Source: Gammaproteobacteria bacterium
GTDB lineage: Bacteria > Pseudomonadota > Gammaproteobacteria > Pseudomonadales > Azotimanducaceae
Direction: 5' to 3'
Length of the DNA stretch: 16,412 nucleotides
NCBI GenBank assembly: GCA_002726925.1
Contig: PBTJ01000118.1
Span: 2,199-18,610 of the forward strand
The notes under the pieces are model-generated. The model was given only the letters and a program-made list of their open reading frames with translations. It had not been told where the DNA came from and searched no databases. Position 1 is the stretch's first letter, and each line of letters opens with the position of its first letter. Below are positions 13,947-16,412 of the stretch, piece by piece. Made by a program: the position numbers and the translations under genes.

Positions 13947-14669
13947 GAAGGAAGTAGCGAAACGCTGCCAGCGCGGCATATAAAATCGCTCTGGATCCAA
14001 CGAAAACAACACGCCACTCGCTCTGCCGACCAAGTGATCAGCATGCACAAAGCCAAACTTTCGATAGTCGGCGCTGTTGTCGCGGTTGTCGCCCAACACC
14101 AGATAGTGATCTGCCGGCACAACGACTGGGTCGAAACTGCCGTAACTTTTCTGCGGGGAAATTTTGTAGCGCAATATCATGCGGTCTTGGCCAGATATTT
14201 GTTCGCGCAATGTTTCGGTGTGAGGGAAATGTTGCGCGAGATATAAGGCGCGCTGAGCTCCGGCAGATCCGGTGTAGAGAGCTGCTAAGCCGTTAAGGTT
14301 AAGCGTATTATTGCGCCAACTGACCCTATCGCCGGGCAGACCGATTATCCGTTTTACCGTGAGGGCGCCAGTTTGCGGAGCGCGAAACACGACGATTTCC
14401 GAGTAGGTTGGGGCTCCCCAACGCACTAGCGGTGCCTCGCTAAAAGGCAGTCGCAGGCCAAATGCCGTCTTGTCCACAAAGATGCGATCACCGGGAATGA
14501 TGCTTGGCACCATGGAGCGAGTGGGGACGTGGTTCCAATCCACAACCGTGGAGCGAAGGAAAATCAGCAACGCAATAAGCAGCACCAGACCCCGCCACTC
14601 CTGCCACCGCGCGCTGGTTTGCCCGCGCCAGCGATTGGACTGGTGGGCAGGGCTGTCAGAATCGATCAT
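13938..14669 (-). CDS. lepB: Signal peptidase I, short single-anchor type
   Basis: A 243-residue type I (serine-lysine) signal peptidase. A polar N-terminus (1-26) is followed by one membrane segment, about 27-39 (GLVLLIALLIFLR), then the catalytic periplasmic domain. Box B holds the nucleophile Ser52 in PTRSMVPSI, Box D the general base Lys106 in TVKRIIGLPGD, and Box E is GDNRDNSADYRKFG at 193-206. All catalytic parts are intact, so it should remove signal peptides from exported proteins. E. coli LepB is longer (about 324 residues) and has two anchors; this protein is a short version, which many proteobacteria carry as a second copy. It starts 18 bases after the DUF1244 gene, probably in one transcript. 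Its ribosome site is poor. Not linked to lepA or rnc, so it may be an accessory paralogue. Confidence 0.93.
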   Translation of the reverse strand: MIDSDSPAHQSNRWRGQTSARWQEWRGLVLLIALLIFLRSTVVDWNHVPTRSMVPSIIPGDRIFVDKTAFGLRLPFSEAPLVRWGAPTYSEIVVFRAPQTGALTVKRIIGLPGDRVSWRNNTLNLNGLAALYTGSAGAQRALYLAQHFPHTETLREQISGQDRMILRYKISPQKSYGSFDPVVVPADHYLVLGDNRDNSADYRKFGFVHADHLVGRASGVLFSLDPERFYMPRWQRFATSFSL

Positions 14670-14687
14670 GGTCGTGGTCGGTGTGGA

Positions 14688-14993
14688 TCAGCCGTGCGCT
14701 TTTTCCATGGCGGCAAGCTGTTCTGGGGTCGCCTCGGTTTGATGGTTATCTTTCCACGCCGCGTAGGTCATGCCGTAAACCTTTTCACGGGCCTGATCCA
14801 AATCTAACGCCAATCCTTGGTCATCGGCGCTTGCCTTGTACCACTTGGAAAGGCAGTTGCGACAAAATCCCGCCAGTATCATCAGGTCGATATTCTGCAC
14901 ATCCTTGCGCTCATCCAGATGGGCGATAAGCCTGCGAAAGGTGGCCGCTTCAAGTTCTGTTTGCTGCTGGGGTGTCAAAGCTTGCTCAGTCAC
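14688..14993 (-). CDS. DUF1244 family protein
   Basis: A 101-residue cytosolic protein. It carries the DUF1244 core: ELEAATFRRLIAHLDERKDV (13-32), QNIDLMILAGFCRNCLSKWY (33-52) and AREKVYGMTYAAWK (68-81). The invariant CRNC pair (Cys44, Cys47) may bind a metal or be redox active. No function is established for this family, which is common in proteobacteria. The open frame extends upstream to 15131, into the yaaA gene, but the added residues are unlike the family. The GTG at 14993 has AAGGAA about 7 bases before it and gives the normal length, so I take that as the start. It lies between yaaA (64 bases upstream) and signal peptidase (18 bases downstream). Confidence 0.9.
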   Translation of the reverse strand: MTEQALTPQQQTELEAATFRRLIAHLDERKDVQNIDLMILAGFCRNCLSKWYKASADDQGLALDLDQAREKVYGMTYAAWKDNHQTEATPEQLAAMEKAHG

Positions 14994-15057
14994 TGTGTAT
15001 TTCCTTTTCGGGCCGATGGAACAAAAGCATGAAACGAAAGATAAGTCGCTAGAGCGC

Positions 15058-15840
15058 TCAGTCGATGCTTCGAGTGAAAATCCACTCGTGCTCGCTCGAT
15101 AGCTCCTCGTTGTAGGCATAACCCTCGACATTAAAAGTCTTCAGGTCATCGGCTTTTTCTGCGCGCTGGTCAATCATGTAGCGGGCCATCAAACCGCGTG
15201 CCTTTTTCGCGGAGAAGGATACGAAACGATACGCTTCGCGCCGCCACTCCTTAAAATTGATCGTAACAATGCGGCCATCAATGTTCTCCGGCTGCACCAC
15301 TTTGTAGTACTCGTTGGAAGCGAGATTAATGAGCACCTTGCTACGCTGTTCTGCCAGCGTCTCGTTCAATGCTTGGGTTACCTTGCCACCCCAGAATTGG
15401 TAAAGGTCTTTGCCCCGAGCATTCGCAAGCGCAGTACCCATTTCCAGTCGGTAGGGGTGAATTCGGTCCAGCGGACGCAGTAGACCGTGCAAACCGGATA
15501 GCACACGCAGTCGTTTTTGCGCCCAAGTGAAATCCTGCTTGCTCATGGTTTGTGCACTGAGGCCGAGATATACGTCGCCCTTGAAAGCCAGTATCGACGC
15601 CCGGGCACCAGAGTTTTCATCGAACTTGGCGGACCATTGGGCATAGCGGTCATGGTTCAGCGTCGCCAGCTTGTCGCTGATGCCCATGAGGCTGCCAATG
15701 TCAGCAGGCTCAAGTTTCCGTAGGGTTTTGATCAGCGCTGCCGAATCTTTTGTGAACTCAGGCGCCGAGTGTTGATCCGTCACGAGCGGACTGTCGAAGT
15801 CCAAGGTTTTTGCGGGAGATAAAATAGCCAGCATTTTCAT
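15058..15840 (-). CDS. yaaA: Peroxide stress protein YaaA
   Basis: A 260-residue YaaA (DUF328) protein, the usual length. It shows the signature SPAKTLDFDSP at 8-18, then GDVYLGLSAQTMSKQDF, LRVLSGLHGLLRPLDRIHPY, RLEMGTALANARGKDLYQFW, KVLINLASNEYYKVV and FVSFSAKKARGLMARY near the C-terminus. In E. coli YaaA is induced by OxyR under hydrogen peroxide, lowers the pool of free iron and binds DNA; a similar protective role is inferred. The start may be 15840 (MKM) or the second ATG at 15834. The latter fits the family start (MLxxISPAKTLDF) and has AGG 8 bases upstream. A 27-base tandem repeat lies 42 bases before the gene and may overlap its promoter. It leads a minus-strand run with the DUF1244 gene and signal peptidase. 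Confidence 0.95.
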   Translation of the reverse strand: MKMLAILSPAKTLDFDSPLVTDQHSAPEFTKDSAALIKTLRKLEPADIGSLMGISDKLATLNHDRYAQWSAKFDENSGARASILAFKGDVYLGLSAQTMSKQDFTWAQKRLRVLSGLHGLLRPLDRIHPYRLEMGTALANARGKDLYQFWGGKVTQALNETLAEQRSKVLINLASNEYYKVVQPENIDGRIVTINFKEWRREAYRFVSFSAKKARGLMARYMIDQRAEKADDLKTFNVEGYAYNEELSSEHEWIFTRSID

Positions 15841-15881
15841 GACCTATGTGTGTTCTTCTAGCCTCGATAGTTTAACTCAAC

Positions 15882-15935
15882 GATTTGTGAGTGACAGTCA
15901 GCAACCAGGATTTCTGAGTGACAGTCGGCAACCAG
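15882..15935. repeat. Two-copy 27-base tandem repeat between yaaA and the phosphatase gene
   Basis: Positions 15882-15908 and 15909-15935 are head-to-tail copies with 25 of 27 matches; the differences are G/C at base 6 and A/G at base 18. Core shared bases include TGAGTGACAGTC and GCAACCAG. The copies lie in the 228-base divergent gap, 42 bases from the yaaA start. A weak minus-strand promoter (CTGTCA at 15897-15892, TAAACT at 15874-15869, 17-base spacer) would overlap the first copy. Confidence 0.85.
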
Positions 15936-16000
15936 CAGTTGTCAAAGGCCCTGTCTGCCTTGTCTGACTGCGTTGGATCGATAGACTGGCCAATAAAGCC

Positions 16001-16017
16001 TTTGGTTGCGAACCAAA
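16001..16017. promoter_or_regulatory. Seven-base-arm palindrome upstream of the phosphatase gene
   Basis: TTTGGTTGCGAACCAAA is a perfect inverted repeat with a 3-base centre. It lies about 50-70 bases ahead of the phosphatase start, a position that suits an operator or a leader hairpin. No T-run follows, so it is not a terminator. Confidence 0.4.
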
Positions 16018-16068
16018 TCGGTCCTCCACCTTAGCGCGGTGTCGGTGACTGAACAGGAGACTCACGGT

Positions 16069-16412
16069 TTGAAAATGGTAGGGCGTACACATCCTGGACT
16101 ACAGCGCATGCGCAATGAGGATGCGCTTCGCTACGAGGAAAAAAGCGGCGTCGCTGTGCTCGCAGATGGCATGGGCGGTCTGATGGCAGGTAGCGAAGCC
16201 AGCAAGGTGGCGGTAGAGAAGATTTGCCGGCACCTCGAGCTATCAGCCATTGGCGCCGCGAACGACCTTGGGGCGGCGATTGAGTCGGCCCACCAAGCCA
16301 TACTAGAAATCAGCACGGCGAAAGAAATGGCCTCGAAAATGGGTAGCACCGTGGTGATTTGGATGCGCGCTGGGGACGCTTGGCATGGAGCTTGGGTGGG
16401 TGATTCGCGACT
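16069..16412 (+). CDS. PP2C-type Ser/Thr protein phosphatase, 3'-truncated by the window edge
   Basis: The first 114 or so residues of a PP2C (PPM) phosphatase of the bacterial Stp1/PrpC type; the frame is open to the last base. Motifs seen: GRTHPGLQRMRNEDAL near the N-terminus (the GxxRxxNEDA motif, where Glu and Asp bind metal), VAVLADGMGGLMAGSEASK (motif with the metal-binding DGMGG), KMGSTVVIWM (the GTT/GST motif) and WVGDSR at the right edge. It would use Mn2+ or Mg2+ to dephosphorylate Ser/Thr residues, often opposing a Hanks-type kinase or acting in a type VI secretion locus; neither is visible. I chose a TTG at 16069 because AGGAG ends 9 bases before it; the ATG at 16075 is the alternative and a GTG at 16045 is also in frame. 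Whether a kinase domain or membrane tail follows cannot be seen. Confidence 0.9.
   Translation, partial: MKMVGRTHPGLQRMRNEDALRYEEKSGVAVLADGMGGLMAGSEASKVAVEKICRHLELSAIGAANDLGAAIESAHQAILEISTAKEMASKMGSTVVIWMRAGDAWHGAWVGDSR

Noticed and set aside
14994..15131. Longer N-terminus for the DUF1244 protein
   Set aside because: The extra residues overlap yaaA and are unlike the family; a GTG with a good ribosome site sits at 14993.
15882..15935. CRISPR-like repeat array
   Set aside because: Only two copies, directly abutting with no spacer, and no cas genes in the window.

Overview
The window (16,412 bases) reads as a dense chromosomal segment of a Gram-negative, aerobic, GC-moderate bacterium, most likely a gammaproteobacterium and perhaps a marine lineage of the Cellvibrionales/Spongiibacteraceae type. 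That placement is inference. It rests on the gene set: a fused CysNC, a TAXI-type TRAP transporter, a soluble P450 beside acyl-CoA and molybdenum-hydroxylase chemistry, YaaA, DUF1244, and a second, short signal peptidase. No rRNA, tRNA, CRISPR array, insertion sequence or integrase is visible.

Layout. (1) 1-4109, plus strand: the 3' part of cysNC (sulfate activation to PAPS), a tiny DUF2061 membrane protein that overlaps its stop, a TAXI solute-binding lipoprotein, and a fused DctQM-type TRAP permease. The genes are closely spaced and look like one transcription unit. (2) 4223-4654, minus: a His-rich cupin-like protein, divergent from the next block. (3) 4740-10815, plus: a soluble cytochrome P450, an aldose-1-epimerase-like protein, the molybdopterin-binding large subunit of a xanthine-dehydrogenase-family hydroxylase, a clear intrinsic terminator, a MoaD/ThiS-like small protein ending in Gly-Gly, and an acyl-CoA dehydrogenase. 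This looks like catabolic or accessory metabolism of a hydrophobic substrate (steroid-, terpenoid- or alkyl-acid-like; inference). (4) 10857-13364, minus: a DUF2239 protein, a gamma-class carbonic anhydrase-like protein and a 12-TM MFS exporter. (5) 13585-13881, plus: a two-TM small protein. (6) 13938-15840, minus: signal peptidase I, a DUF1244 protein and the peroxide-stress protein YaaA. (7) 16069 to the right edge, plus: the N-terminal part of a PP2C-type Ser/Thr phosphatase.

How they may work together. Block 1 couples sulfate activation with an uptake system of unknown substrate. Block 3 holds oxidative enzymes (P450 hydroxylation, Mo-dependent hydroxylation or aldehyde oxidation, acyl-CoA alpha,beta-desaturation) but lacks the usual partners: no ferredoxin or ferredoxin reductase for the P450, no FAD or 2Fe-2S subunit for the Mo enzyme, and no second subunit for the acyl-CoA dehydrogenase. 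Blocks 4-7 are mainly housekeeping or stress genes.

The most interesting unexplained points are the orphan Mo-hydroxylase large subunit next to an unassigned ubiquitin-fold sulfur-carrier-like protein and an acyl-CoA dehydrogenase, the palindrome-rich leader in front of the Mo-hydroxylase, and a 27-base tandem duplication between yaaA and the phosphatase gene. I did not find convincing evidence of an entirely new system.
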